Part shown: one piece after another, positions 9,421 to 19,051 of the stretch
How positions within the stretch are numbered: position 1 is the first letter of the stretch
Layout of the letters: every line of letters begins with the position of its first letter
Assembly (NCBI GenBank): GCA_049520515.1
Contig: JBEKPS010000003.1
Span: 1-64,000 of the forward strand
Reading direction: 5' to 3'
DNA length: 64,000 nt
Source of the DNA: JAFAMS01 sp049520515
GTDB taxonomy: Bacteria > Vulcanimicrobiota > Vulcanimicrobiia > Vulcanimicrobiales > Vulcanimicrobiaceae
Position numbers and translations under genes: made by a program
Notes under the pieces: model-generated
Databases searched by the model: none
Seen by the model: the letters and a program-made list of their open reading frames with translations, nothing else
Told to the model about the DNA's origin: nothing

Positions 9421-11397
9421 ATGATTTTGGCAAATAAGGCGCGTCGTTCAGCACTTTCAGCAGCGGGTTTAATGTTGATCGCGGGATGCTCGGGCGGAGG
9501 GCATTCCGTAGGCTCCGCGCCGCCGTCCGGCGGCGGTACAGGTCCCTCGAGCCTCACGAACGGCGCGAAGGTTACGCTGAGCATTACGCTCGCGCCGAAA
9601 CAAGCGCTGAACGGCCGGCGCATCAGCAATAAAGCGCGTCCGACGGTCTCGGGAAAACGCGTCCCGAGCTTCGTGAGTCCGTCGACGGCGAGTGTCGCGC
9701 TGAGCGCCGTGTACAATGGCGCGAGCGTCTTCACGACGTCGATCTACCTCAACCAGTGCACGAATCTCTACGTGCTGTACGAGTGCACGACGAATCTTCC
9801 GGTCGGAACGTACACGCTGTACTCGAATCTGTACGATTCGCACAACGTATGGCTCGGCACGAATATGTACAGCAACCCGACCGCGCAAACGATTTATGCG
9901 AATGGCGCGGCGCCGTCGGTATATAGTAATTATTTGTATGTCGATGACGCCGGCATCGCGCAGTACGTGTTCGTCGCTGCACCGGCGAATTGCCTCACCC
10001 TTAATTCGGGGACGACGGCCGCGCCGATATATGTGTTTGACGCTGACGGTAACGAGATCATTGGACCCTTGGCGAATCCGCTCGTGGGTTATACGACGGC
10101 GGTGAACGGCGCCGGACTGGGATCCTTCGATTTCTATACCGTGTCGTCGTACGGAACGGCTTCAGCCGATCACCAAGTCATTTACGATACGTCCATGTAT
10201 GAACCGTTCGTGAACGTCGGTAGCTCGGAAGGCTCGGCGTTCCTCTACGGCTTCACCTATAATATAACAGCGCTTTTCGGGGAAGGCAGCAACGGCGCCG
10301 GGAGCTTCCAAGCCGGCTCACCCTCGAGTCCGGCGTATACGCAGCTCGCGGAAGGCACCTACAACGCAATTGCGTTCACGCCGGGTAGTGCGACAGCCAA
10401 CCTCTACGAAGTCGAGGAAACCGTCCCCGCGATCGAACAGTGCAATTCTGCAACGTTCTATGGCTTATCGAACCCGACGCTTTTCGGTTCGATCTATGAT
10501 TCAAATGGGACGAGTAAAGAGATGGTCGTTGTCGACGGACAAAACGTCGACATCGTTGGTGGAAACTCAAATCCCGTTTTCTCTTGGTACGGCGGTGTGC
10601 CGCAGCTGTTCTTACCGGTGACGACGTACGCGCTAAGCAGCACCGAGACCGCGGTCAATCTCTTCACGTCGCCGGACGTTCAGGGACGTTTCTTCGTCAT
10701 CACGAACAACTCCAGTAATTCGGGGAACGGTCAGGCAGATCAGTTCCTCGCGGTCAACGGAAGCACGACCTACTCGGGCGCGTACCAGTTCTCGTTCCCC
10801 GCGACGACGTCAACGCGGATCGCGGGTGAAGGCGGATCCGGACAATATGCGCTCTACTACTCGAGCGGATCGGACAATATGTTGTTCGGTGTCGACCGCA
10901 CGAACGGCACTGCGTACCCGACGATCACCGCCTTTGCCAGCGGAACCGTATATACGATTCAGCCAACGGGCGCAGGCTTCAATTACATTTTCTTCCGCGG
11001 CCGTAATAATGGCGCGGGACAATACCAACTCTGCACATTCGACCCAACGGTCGGCATCGGTTCAGCGCACTGCGTCACAGTTGGCAGCACGGGCGCCGGA
11101 GATTCAAATCCTGTCAGCATGCGCTTCGATTCCCTATCTCATGACATGATGATCGTCGTGGGTCCGACCATTCAGGGTGGTGACGCCCAAATCACGCCTG
11201 CGAGCTTCTCGTTCTCGGCACTATATTCGAGTTTTCCGACATCGTATACGCGATTCACCCCGGGCGAGGCCACGCCCGGTTTCGTCGGTGTGTACGATGG
11301 CACGTCGACGACGACGTTCTTACAATGGAACGGCAGCTCGTGGGTGAGCTACGGCTCGGTGGCATGGGGGAACGCCTGGGTCGTTCCGATCAAGTGA
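9421..11397 (+). CDS. Secreted lipoprotein A (paralogous family, function unknown)
   Basis: About 658 residues. A lipoprotein signal peptide (SALSAAGLMLIAGC) puts the lipidated Cys in LIAGC, followed by a flexible Gly/Ser/Pro stretch. The rest is rich in Tyr, Thr, Ser, Asn and Gly with alternating hydrophobic residues, as in secreted beta-structured proteins. It shares with genes B and C the segment DxxGxxIxGxLANP (here DADGNEIIGPLANPL) and a GTYTLYSNLYDS-type repeat. Start: ATG 9421 sits too close to the AAGGAAG ribosome site; TTG 9427 has better spacing and gives a signal peptide like the paralogues, so the true start may be 9427. It is first in a five-gene cluster with two glycosyltransferases. 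Substrate unknown. Confidence 0.8.
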   Translation: MILANKARRSALSAAGLMLIAGCSGGGHSVGSAPPSGGGTGPSSLTNGAKVTLSITLAPKQALNGRRISNKARPTVSGKRVPSFVSPSTASVALSAVYNGASVFTTSIYLNQCTNLYVLYECTTNLPVGTYTLYSNLYDSHNVWLGTNMYSNPTAQTIYANGAAPSVYSNYLYVDDAGIAQYVFVAAPANCLTLNSGTTAAPIYVFDADGNEIIGPLANPLVGYTTAVNGAGLGSFDFYTVSSYGTASADHQVIYDTSMYEPFVNVGSSEGSAFLYGFTYNITALFGEGSNGAGSFQAGSPSSPAYTQLAEGTYNAIAFTPGSATANLYEVEETVPAIEQCNSATFYGLSNPTLFGSIYDSNGTSKEMVVVDGQNVDIVGGNSNPVFSWYGGVPQLFLPVTTYALSSTETAVNLFTSPDVQGRFFVITNNSSNSGNGQADQFLAVNGSTTYSGAYQFSFPATTSTRIAGEGGSGQYALYYSSGSDNMLFGVDRTNGTAYPTITAFASGTVYTIQPTGAGFNYIFFRGRNNGAGQYQLCTFDPTVGIGSAHCVTVGSTGAGDSNPVSMRFDSLSHDMMIVVGPTIQGGDAQITPASFSFSALYSSFPTSYTRFTPGEATPGFVGVYDGTSTTTFLQWNGSSWVSYGSVAWGNAWVVPIK

Positions 11398-11407
11398 CCG
11401 TGCATAG

Positions 11408-13375
11408 ATGAAATCGCACCAGCGAGCGGCAGTATCCGCTGCAGGATTGCTCCTCATCGCTGGTTGCGGAGGGGGACACTCAGTTGGCGCGCCGCCGAAC
11501 GCGGGCGGCACGAATTCGTTATCACACGCGAACACCGTCAGCGCGACGATCAGTCTTAGATTGCCCAATAAAATTGGGCAATCGGCGCATCGCGGGCGCG
11601 CGACGATGTCGTTGCGGTCTGGTGCGTCCACGCGGCGGCGACCCGCATTTGTCAGCCCGTCGACATATTACGTGGCGTTGGACGAAGTCTACGCTGGCAC
11701 GGACATTTACTCGACGTATTTCGCGCTCGGACAATGCACGTACGCTGCGTCGGTGTACTCGTGCCCCACTAATCTCGTTTCCGGAACGCTCACGCTCTAC
11801 ACCGGCTTGTACGACTCGAGCGGTTATCTGCTTTCGACGAATTATTTCGCGAATCCAAGCCCCGTCACGATCTATCCGAACGGATCGCCGTATTCGAACT
11901 ATTTGTCCGTGACGACTCAGGGCGTGGTCTCGCAGCTTACGTCGTACGACGCCAGCAACGATTGTTTTGCAGCCGGACATCAGCAGAGCATTCCAATCTA
12001 CTTGCAGGATTACGACGGCAACACGATCGTTGGCCCACTCGCAAACCCGATCACGCCGAATTTTACGCCGTATAACGGAGCCGGTCGAGGTGCGGTCGAC
12101 ATCTATGCGATCTACAACGGCTCGCCGGTTTCGATCGACGGGATCACCATCTACGACTCATCGATCTATTCGTCGCCGTACATTAACGTCAGTGGCGCGG
12201 AAGGTGCCGTGACGATCGCGGCCACCGTGCAGAATCTTCCGGTGCTGCAATATGGAACATACTTAACGTACAGCGCGACCGGCGGTTATGCGGCGACCGG
12301 CGCGTATACCGCGTGGGGAATCCCGAGTGATCCGACTCAGGGTATCTATCAAATCGCCATTCAGCAAAGTCTGAACCAAGCGGTACTGTGCGGCAACGCC
12401 GGCACTTCCGGCGAGAATCTCACGACCCCGGCGTATGTCGGCTCCATACTCTCGGTCGGCGGCGCCCCGTATCTGGTCGTCGCTGACAACAGCAACAACG
12501 TCGGCATCTTCGACGCGTACGTTGTCGCGGACTATACGCGCACGACGTACGATACCTACGGTACAACCCTACTCCAGACGGGATTGTTCACGGCGCCGGG
12601 GCCGTTTGTCAACTTTTTCACTTCGCCGGAAGTCACGGGCCGCATCGATGTGCTCTCGAATCCGACGAACGGCCAAGTCGATCTCATCGACACCACAAAC
12701 GGCGCGATAACGTCGGACCATTCCTACGCCGCACAACTATTTTTCAACCCATTTACGCGCCTAAGCGGTTACCCTGGGACGAGCGTCCTGTACTACAACC
12801 AGCCGACGACGCCGTATCTGTACGGTATCAATACGTCGAGTAACACGCCGTACGCGACGATCGATATGTCGCAGTCACCATATGACTTTACTGCGATTTG
12901 GGCGCTCGCGCCATCAGGCCCGACCCATTCGTATCAGTTCATTCGCGGTGGAGCGGGCTCGCAAAAGTTCTGTGCTTTCGACTCGGCAAATTACTCAATG
13001 GGTTTCTATTGCGTGACTGCGCTGAATACCGATAGCAATCCGGCGAGTATGTCGTTCGACTCAGGGACCGGGAGTTTGATGGTTGCGACCAACTCTCCGT
13101 ACGTGTATGCGTTCAACGCCTACCTAACGCCGGTAAGCTTCGCTTCGACCTTTGCGGCTACACCTGCGATCTACACCCTTGCGCACAGCGCGTTCCGCGT
13201 CGAACCGGGCCTCGAGGGTACGCCGGGAGTCGTTGGATTCTATGGCGGTCCCATTGGCTCGGGTGCGTGCTATGGAACAGGCGAGATCACGTGGCTGCGC
13301 TACAACGCCGGCAGTTGGGGATATCTCGCCTCGATGTGCTGGCCCAACACATACGTCACGCTGACCTACCCCTAA
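11408..13375 (+). CDS. Secreted lipoprotein B (paralogue of A and C)
   Basis: 655 residues starting MKSHQRAAVSAAGLLLIAGC, with the lipidated Cys at residue 20. It then reads GGGHSVG, nearly the same as lipoprotein A after its Cys. It shares FVSPST, GTLTLYTGLYDS...TIYPNG and DYDGNTIVGPLANPI with A. The mature part lacks recognisable catalytic motifs; Cys pairs suggest disulfides outside the cytoplasm. It starts 10 nt after A, so the two are co-transcribed. A perfect 9-bp hairpin lies within codons about 52-58. Function unknown; a surface or secreted structural or binding protein is the cautious reading. Confidence 0.82.
   Translation: MKSHQRAAVSAAGLLLIAGCGGGHSVGAPPNAGGTNSLSHANTVSATISLRLPNKIGQSAHRGRATMSLRSGASTRRRPAFVSPSTYYVALDEVYAGTDIYSTYFALGQCTYAASVYSCPTNLVSGTLTLYTGLYDSSGYLLSTNYFANPSPVTIYPNGSPYSNYLSVTTQGVVSQLTSYDASNDCFAAGHQQSIPIYLQDYDGNTIVGPLANPITPNFTPYNGAGRGAVDIYAIYNGSPVSIDGITIYDSSIYSSPYINVSGAEGAVTIAATVQNLPVLQYGTYLTYSATGGYAATGAYTAWGIPSDPTQGIYQIAIQQSLNQAVLCGNAGTSGENLTTPAYVGSILSVGGAPYLVVADNSNNVGIFDAYVVADYTRTTYDTYGTTLLQTGLFTAPGPFVNFFTSPEVTGRIDVLSNPTNGQVDLIDTTNGAITSDHSYAAQLFFNPFTRLSGYPGTSVLYYNQPTTPYLYGINTSSNTPYATIDMSQSPYDFTAIWALAPSGPTHSYQFIRGGAGSQKFCAFDSANYSMGFYCVTALNTDSNPASMSFDSGTGSLMVATNSPYVYAFNAYLTPVSFASTFAATPAIYTLAHSAFRVEPGLEGTPGVVGFYGGPIGSGACYGTGEITWLRYNAGSWGYLASMCWPNTYVTLTYP
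11561..11581 (+). repeat. Perfect intragenic inverted repeat (9-bp arms, AAA loop)
   Basis: TTGCCCAAT, AAA, ATTGGGCAA. It lies inside the lipoprotein B reading frame just after the signal peptide, encoding LPNKIGQ. No T-run follows, so it is not a standard terminator. It may pause transcription or modulate translation, or may be chance. Confidence 0.6.
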
Positions 13376-13411
13376 AGGCGCGCGGCTGACGCAAGAGCGA
13401 ATGGGTCGCGC

Positions 13412-15133
13412 GTGGCGATCCTAGCTTTCGGCGATGATGCACGGGCGTGGGCGCGCCGGTTTGACGAGATGGACGAACAGCTCATCATCGTCGATCCGAC
13501 CGGCGCGTCTTCTGCGTTTTTGACAGCAATCGAGACGAAAAAGCGCGGCGAGCCGGTGTTGGCAGCAATCGCGATGGACGATCCCAGGTCATCCCTGGCG
13601 TGGGCACTCTCGGCGAACGTGCTCAACAAGCACAAGTACCGTGACGACCGAATGCAGATGTTCGAAGAGATTGCAAACCATCGCGCCGTCATCGACGGAA
13701 AACCGATGGGGCAAATGTCGACGACCGATCCGCGCGCGTTCGACACGTTGCGGGACTTTGCGCGTATGGCCGACGTGCTTGTCGTGCGCAGTTGGTCGGA
13801 GGCGACACGCATAACCCGCTTGCTCGGGTTCGAGCCGTCGGAAGTACGCAGAGTTGTCTCGCGCAAACCGCTCGATTTACCTCGACCGAAGAGCGACGCC
13901 GGAAAAATTGTCTTGTGGGCGCCGGAGCTGCAAGCTCCGCAGCTCAGCCTGCTCGTCTACGGACTTCTCGACTTTTATTTACCGCTGGTGGTGATTTGTA
14001 AGAGCGGAACGTTCCGCGATCCGGAGGTCGAGGCTCATCGTCCGCAACATGCGAGCGAGATCCTTGCAGATGCAGCTGTCGTTGTCGACGCGTCGCTCTC
14101 CGATCCACACGATGCAATCGAGCTGACGCGCCTCGGACATCGCGTCGTCACGCCGCTCACCAATGGCGCGCACGAATATGTTCCCGGCATCGCTGGTTAT
14201 CTGCCATGGATGCGTCGTAGCATTCGCGAGGGCGTGCAAGTCGCGCTCGGGCGTCCGCCGGCAACGATCGCCGAAGCAACGCAAACGCCGTTGCGCGCGC
14301 CAAATCTTCGCACGAATGGGCCGCTCACCTCGATCATCGTTCGCACGCACAACCGTCCGCGGTTTCTGGAACGAGCGCTCGGGAGCATTGCCTCGCAAAT
14401 CTATCGCGACGTCGAAGCAGTCGTCGTCAACGATGCAGGCGAGCCGGTCGACGAGATCGTTGCGCGCTTTCCTTTTGCGCGATTGGTTGTCAACGAGAAG
14501 AATCTCGGAACGACGCCCTCGGCGAACGTCGGCTTGCGCGCCGCGCGCGGCACGTACGTCGGGTTGCTCGATGACGACGACATGCTTTTTCCCGATCATA
14601 TCTCGCGTCTCGTCGACGCGATGGAGCGGATCGGTGGTGCGGCTGCGAACACGCACGCCATTACGTGCTACCTCGAGCTGACGCCGTTCTCTGATTACGC
14701 CGTCTACGGCTATCGCGTCGCGCTTGCACGCCACATAGATCGTTCGGATATCTACGTGCGCGATCCGATTGCGCCGATGTCGATACTGATGCGCCGATCC
14801 GTGCTCGAGGGTTTGGGCGGGTTCGAGGAATCGGTCGATTTCGCGGAAGATTGGGAGCTCTGGATTCGCTTGGCCGAGCACTACGATGTGCAGTACGTCC
14901 CGTACGTCACGGGCATTTACTCGGTTCGAACTGACGCTACGAACACGGTCGTTACGCAGGCGGCGCGCTTCGGCAGCGCGTTCGCGCGGATCGTCGAGCT
15001 TCATCCGCTCGTCGAGCGTCCGCAAATTGATGCGATGCGACAGCAGATGATCGATCAGCATCGCGGTGTCGAGATGACACCTCGCTGGGGAACGCCGGCG
15101 ATCCGTTTCGAACCACCGCGGCCGCTCCCGTGA
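13412..15133 (+). CDS. Two-domain glycosyltransferase, GT2 (GT-A) C-terminal domain, copy 1
   Basis: 573 residues from GTG. Residues about 1-300 form an alpha/beta domain that looks like a divergent GT-B-like or glycan-binding module without motifs I can name. Residues about 305-560 are a GT2 domain: LTSIIVRTHNRPRFLERAL, VVVNDAG, NLGTTPSANVGLRAARG and the metal/nucleotide-binding DDDD in LLDDDDMLFPDH. It should transfer a sugar from an NDP-sugar in the cytoplasm. It begins 36 nt after lipoprotein B, and its stop overlaps the next gene's GTG (GTGA). Both domains are repeated in that neighbour, so the pair is a tandem duplication. Confidence 0.88.
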   Translation: MAILAFGDDARAWARRFDEMDEQLIIVDPTGASSAFLTAIETKKRGEPVLAAIAMDDPRSSLAWALSANVLNKHKYRDDRMQMFEEIANHRAVIDGKPMGQMSTTDPRAFDTLRDFARMADVLVVRSWSEATRITRLLGFEPSEVRRVVSRKPLDLPRPKSDAGKIVLWAPELQAPQLSLLVYGLLDFYLPLVVICKSGTFRDPEVEAHRPQHASEILADAAVVVDASLSDPHDAIELTRLGHRVVTPLTNGAHEYVPGIAGYLPWMRRSIREGVQVALGRPPATIAEATQTPLRAPNLRTNGPLTSIIVRTHNRPRFLERALGSIASQIYRDVEAVVVNDAGEPVDEIVARFPFARLVVNEKNLGTTPSANVGLRAARGTYVGLLDDDDMLFPDHISRLVDAMERIGGAAANTHAITCYLELTPFSDYAVYGYRVALARHIDRSDIYVRDPIAPMSILMRRSVLEGLGGFEESVDFAEDWELWIRLAEHYDVQYVPYVTGIYSVRTDATNTVVTQAARFGSAFARIVELHPLVERPQIDAMRQQMIDQHRGVEMTPRWGTPAIRFEPPRPLP

Positions 15134-16881
15134 TCAAGGCATTTGGCGAGCGCGCTCGCCGCTGGGCAAAAAGTGCGCACACCCCCGGCAACGTCATTGC
15201 CGCCGACGAGTCTGCGTTTCTCGATGCGATCCTCGAAGGCGTGCGGCGACGTGCGCGGGGCGAGACCTTCGGCTTGGCTATGTTTATCGACGAAGATCCC
15301 AATCGCTTCACGCGCACATGGGCTGCAAAGTTGCTGAGCTCCGCGAAAACCTTCGACGAACGCCGCGGTGTTTGCGGTGCGATTGCGATGGGGGCGGTCA
15401 TGGTCGACGGAAAGCGGCAGGCTGAGCTCGGCGGCATCCAGGGCGAGGCTTTCGCGCACGCCCGCGCGTTGTGGTGTCTCGCCGATAGTGCTGTGGTCGT
15501 GTCGGAAGCTGCCTACACGCGTTTGGCGTTCTTGTTCGGACGTTGGCTGGGCGCACGTACGGACGTCGTACAAAGTGACGTGACGGTTCCGCAACCATCG
15601 GGACCTGCGCAAGACGCCGATCACGTCGTCATTTGGGCGGGAAACCGGAGCGCTGACGAGATCGGGATTACATTGTGCGCGCTCGAGGAGCTGCACATTC
15701 CCGTCTACGTCGTCTGCAAAGGCGGAAGAGTCCCCGAAACAATACACCGCGCGACGGTGGCGCAAGCCGAGCCGTTGTTGCGCTCTGCCGCCGCGATCGT
15801 CGATACGAGCGACGATCAACCGGGGACCGCGCTTGCGCTCGCACGATTCGGCGTTCCGCTCGCAGTCGCGCGCACGTCTGGCGCACAGGAGTTTCTGGCC
15901 GGCGTTGCTCCGTACGATGGCTGGAATCGCGACTCGGTGCTCGCCGCAACGCTCCGCGCCCTCGGCAGCGCCCCGCCCCAAGGTGTCACTCTGAGCGTAG
16001 GCTCGCAAAGCGAGCCGCAGTCGAAGGGCAGAAAAAATGGCGCCACCGTTCGCGAGCGCGCCCAACGCGTCAGCGTGATCACGCCAAGTTACAATCGACG
16101 GACGCTCTTACCGCGTGCGCTCGAAAGTATCAAGCGTCAAGACTATCCCTCGGTGGAAATGGTACTCGTCAACGATGCCGGAGAAGACATCGCCGATATT
16201 GCGGAGCGTTTCGGCGCGACGCTCGTGAACCGCGACGCGAACGGCGGTCACGGCGCGGCGCTCAATTCCGGCATCGAGCGCGCAGCGGGCGAGATCATCG
16301 CATTCTTGGACGACGATGACATCTTTTTCCCGGATCATCTCTCCTCGCTCGTCGATGCACTCGAACGCTCCCGCGGAAAGGCTGCGCACGCGGACGCGCT
16401 GATGGGAATCCGCGGTGCGCCTGACGAGCTGGTCGGCTTTTCGGCCGGTGCCGTCAGCGGCGTCGACATCGAAGAGACGCTCGTCGTCTGCCCGTTTCTC
16501 GGAATGATATCCGCCGCGATCCATCGCGACATTTTCCGCGAGATCGGACCGTTCGACACCGCGCTTTCGCCCAATGACGACTACGAGATGATCTTGCGCA
16601 TTGCGCTGCGCTACGATTGGATTCACGTCGATCGCGTGACGTCGCTGTGGTCGTTCGGCGGTGAATACACGCACTGGCTGCAGCGAACCGGAGCCTCGTA
16701 CGCCGGCTTGTATGAGGAGGCGTACAAGCGTCACCCATTCCCGGATCGCCCCTTGCTTGCGATCAGGCGACGCGAATTCGTGCAGAACATTCGCAACAAG
16801 GGCGGGGTCGTGTTGAACGTCACAAGCACGCGCTTAACCAAGCCTGTACGGTTAAAGGAAGAAGGCCCCCTCGGCAAGTGA
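15130..16881 (+). CDS. Two-domain glycosyltransferase, GT2 (GT-A) C-terminal domain, copy 2
   Basis: 583 residues. The layout matches the preceding gene: an alpha/beta domain (about 1-280), a linker and a GT2 domain (about 312-560) with VSVITPSYNRRTLLPRALESI, LVNDAGED, NGGHGAALNSGIERA and FLDDDDIFFPDH. The linker at residues about 285-301 is encoded by a palindromic repeat inserted in frame (15983-16030). The GTG start overlaps the previous stop. Sitting between lipoproteins B and C, it may glycosylate them or build a surface glycan carried with them; this is inference from context only. Confidence 0.88.
   Translation: MIKAFGERARRWAKSAHTPGNVIAADESAFLDAILEGVRRRARGETFGLAMFIDEDPNRFTRTWAAKLLSSAKTFDERRGVCGAIAMGAVMVDGKRQAELGGIQGEAFAHARALWCLADSAVVVSEAAYTRLAFLFGRWLGARTDVVQSDVTVPQPSGPAQDADHVVIWAGNRSADEIGITLCALEELHIPVYVVCKGGRVPETIHRATVAQAEPLLRSAAAIVDTSDDQPGTALALARFGVPLAVARTSGAQEFLAGVAPYDGWNRDSVLAATLRALGSAPPQGVTLSVGSQSEPQSKGRKNGATVRERAQRVSVITPSYNRRTLLPRALESIKRQDYPSVEMVLVNDAGEDIADIAERFGATLVNRDANGGHGAALNSGIERAAGEIIAFLDDDDIFFPDHLSSLVDALERSRGKAAHADALMGIRGAPDELVGFSAGAVSGVDIEETLVVCPFLGMISAAIHRDIFREIGPFDTALSPNDDYEMILRIALRYDWIHVDRVTSLWSFGGEYTHWLQRTGASYAGLYEEAYKRHPFPDRPLLAIRRREFVQNIRNKGGVVLNVTSTRLTKPVRLKEEGPLGK
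15983..16030. repeat. Palindromic repeat copy inside a glycosyltransferase gene (in frame)
   Basis: gtgtcactctgagcgtag, then the perfect hairpin GGCTCG-CAAAG-CGAGCC (16000-16016), then cagtcgaagggca. It is translated as VTLSVGSQSEPQSKGR. The outer arms match the copy in glcE (21233-21300). The insertion falls in the linker between the two domains, where added residues should be tolerated. Confidence 0.8.
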
Positions 16882-16939
16882 GCGGTGGCACAGGCCGGGA
16901 CGAGGGCGAGTGTTCGTTCCCGCGAAAGGGTGGCCGACA

Positions 16940-19015
16940 ATGGACGCGCGTAAAGCAACGGCAGCCGTTTCGGCAGCCGGAATCATTCTTATCGCCGGCT
17001 GCGGTGGTGGCGGCAGGGCTTCGCTGCCGAGCACTGGATCGCAGGGCGGCCTTCATCAGAACAAACAGCCGGCGAACTCATCGCGCGTTGGAATGACGTT
17101 TGCGGTACCTCGGAGCAGCACAGCGGGATGGTGGAAGCCTGCTTATCAGCCCGCGTACAAGCAGCGCCGCGCGAAGGCATTCACTCCGAAAAAAGCTCCG
17201 GCGTCGATTCGGCGCAAGCCGCAATATATCAGCCAGGGGCTGATCGGTGGTTCGATTTCGATCTTTATTTATCAAGGCACGAATCTCGCGCTTACGCAAG
17301 GCCCGTTCACCGCTGGAACGACCTATGGCGCATACGATTTCTATTGCGCGTATAGCCAGGCCGCCGCCGAAGTGGTGTGCACCAATTACACGCCTGTCTT
17401 TGCGCCGTACGGCAGCGACTCGTTTTATGTGGCGATGTACGACTCGGCGAGCCAGCTGCTTGCGATCACGCCCGGAATGCCGGGGACGAACTTCGTTTCA
17501 GCAACGCAGCCGACGTACACGATCTCGTCCTCGGGTTATGCGAGTCCGATTTCGATTCAGACGTATGCGGTCGCATCATATCTCGCGATAGATTCGCCGA
17601 CTTCGTGCATCGATCCGAGCGGTTCGCCGCTCGTCGCCGAGTCGTTCATCGCCGATGCAGCCGGATATCCCATCAGCGGCAACTTGGCGAATCCCGTTAC
17701 CATCGGCCTGACGGGTAATTTCGCGCTCTACAATCTCTACGCGCAGCCAGTTACAACGCCATATACGGTCAGCAACGTGTACGGCGCCTTCTCCGAGTTC
17801 GAGTTTGTCGCTTCGGCGAGCGGAAACACGGGCGTCGTCAGCGTGAGCTCGAGCGTGGGTGCCGTCGGAATTAACTTAACGCCGAGTACGTCGCGGAACT
17901 TGTATTCGGTCGATCGCCTCGCGGTATCTCCATCGACAAGCGGGGTCAATGTCGTCGGTCTCGTCGATTCGGGGCCGGGTGTGTATAACTGCGGCCCACT
18001 TCCCTTCGCAAACTACACGACTGGAGCGCCGATCACGGCGTTCACGAACCCTGTTGCAATCGGCGAGGATGATTACGTCCCCGGCGTCGGAGTTCTCGAT
18101 AACGTTTCAGGCACTCCATATCTCACTTTGGTTGACATCAACCGGTACGCATTCGGAGACTTCCTGGAAACGGGCGGTATCATCAACGCGCAGCCGGCTA
18201 CTAAGATACAACTCGCTGGAAGTAATCCACTTGCGCTCGCCGTTTCGCCGAGTGAGGGCGTCGGCAGCGGTATAATCTATATCTTGAATGCCGACGGATC
18301 GATTCAATCCGTTAACGACAACAACTTTCCGACCTTAACGACGGCGACGCTCGAACCGACCGGGACGGTCGGCGGTCCGGTTGACATCTCCGTCGCGTGG
18401 GCTCCGTTTGACAATATTAACGGCGACTATAATTACACCGACTACGTGTTCGCGACGAGCTCAAATTCGGCAAACATATTCGAGGTTTCCGACGCCAATA
18501 GCTCCCCGTTTTCGACAACGATCAATTTAACAGAGACAGGCGGTCTCATCACGCCGACGACCTACGCTGTCTCAGCCGACAACATCGACGGCTACGGATA
18601 TCTTACGTTCACTGCGTTCGATAGCGGCAATGGCGGTGCCGAATCAGTGTTCTCGTGTCTGCTGCCGTCTTGTGACTTCGCGGGCAGCACGGTATTTTCG
18701 TACTCTGCTCCGCTCGGTCAAGGGCAAATGACGTTTAACTGGACGAATAGCCTGGTGTCGCTCGTCGGAAACTCAACCAACGTTTCTGCGTTCGAGCTGG
18801 AGGTCGGTGGCGCGCCGGCGACGCCCGCGCCGTTCCCGGCGTTCGGAGCGAACGTTACGCAGGCGATCACAACGTACGACGGGATCTGGAACGGCATCGG
18901 AGCGTCCTCGGCATTCCAGCTCTTCTACAATCTTTCCGGGACGTCGTCGGGCACTCTTGCGGGGACTCACGCAACGATCGTCAGTCCGGACGCTTTCGAC
19001 TGCGACTGCAACTAG
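16940..19015 (+). CDS. Secreted lipoprotein C (paralogue of A and B)
   Basis: 691 residues. I place the start at ATG 16940: a GGGTGG ribosome site lies 6 nt upstream, and the resulting signal peptide MDARKATAAVSAAGIILIAGC matches the paralogues. An upstream in-frame start at 16910 would add ten residues with no ribosome site. After the lipobox Cys comes a Gly/Ser/Asn-rich tether and a basic Lys/Arg/Pro segment, then a beta-rich body. It keeps the family segment as DAAGYPISGNLANPV. It is the most divergent of the three. It closes the lipoprotein-glycosyltransferase cluster. Function unknown. Confidence 0.82.
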   Translation: MDARKATAAVSAAGIILIAGCGGGGRASLPSTGSQGGLHQNKQPANSSRVGMTFAVPRSSTAGWWKPAYQPAYKQRRAKAFTPKKAPASIRRKPQYISQGLIGGSISIFIYQGTNLALTQGPFTAGTTYGAYDFYCAYSQAAAEVVCTNYTPVFAPYGSDSFYVAMYDSASQLLAITPGMPGTNFVSATQPTYTISSSGYASPISIQTYAVASYLAIDSPTSCIDPSGSPLVAESFIADAAGYPISGNLANPVTIGLTGNFALYNLYAQPVTTPYTVSNVYGAFSEFEFVASASGNTGVVSVSSSVGAVGINLTPSTSRNLYSVDRLAVSPSTSGVNVVGLVDSGPGVYNCGPLPFANYTTGAPITAFTNPVAIGEDDYVPGVGVLDNVSGTPYLTLVDINRYAFGDFLETGGIINAQPATKIQLAGSNPLALAVSPSEGVGSGIIYILNADGSIQSVNDNNFPTLTTATLEPTGTVGGPVDISVAWAPFDNINGDYNYTDYVFATSSNSANIFEVSDANSSPFSTTINLTETGGLITPTTYAVSADNIDGYGYLTFTAFDSGNGGAESVFSCLLPSCDFAGSTVFSYSAPLGQGQMTFNWTNSLVSLVGNSTNVSAFELEVGGAPATPAPFPAFGANVTQAITTYDGIWNGIGASSAFQLFYNLSGTSSGTLAGTHATIVSPDAFDCDCN

Positions 19016-19051
19016 CTTAGGAATTCCTCGGCGGCGTCGAACGACGCTGGA

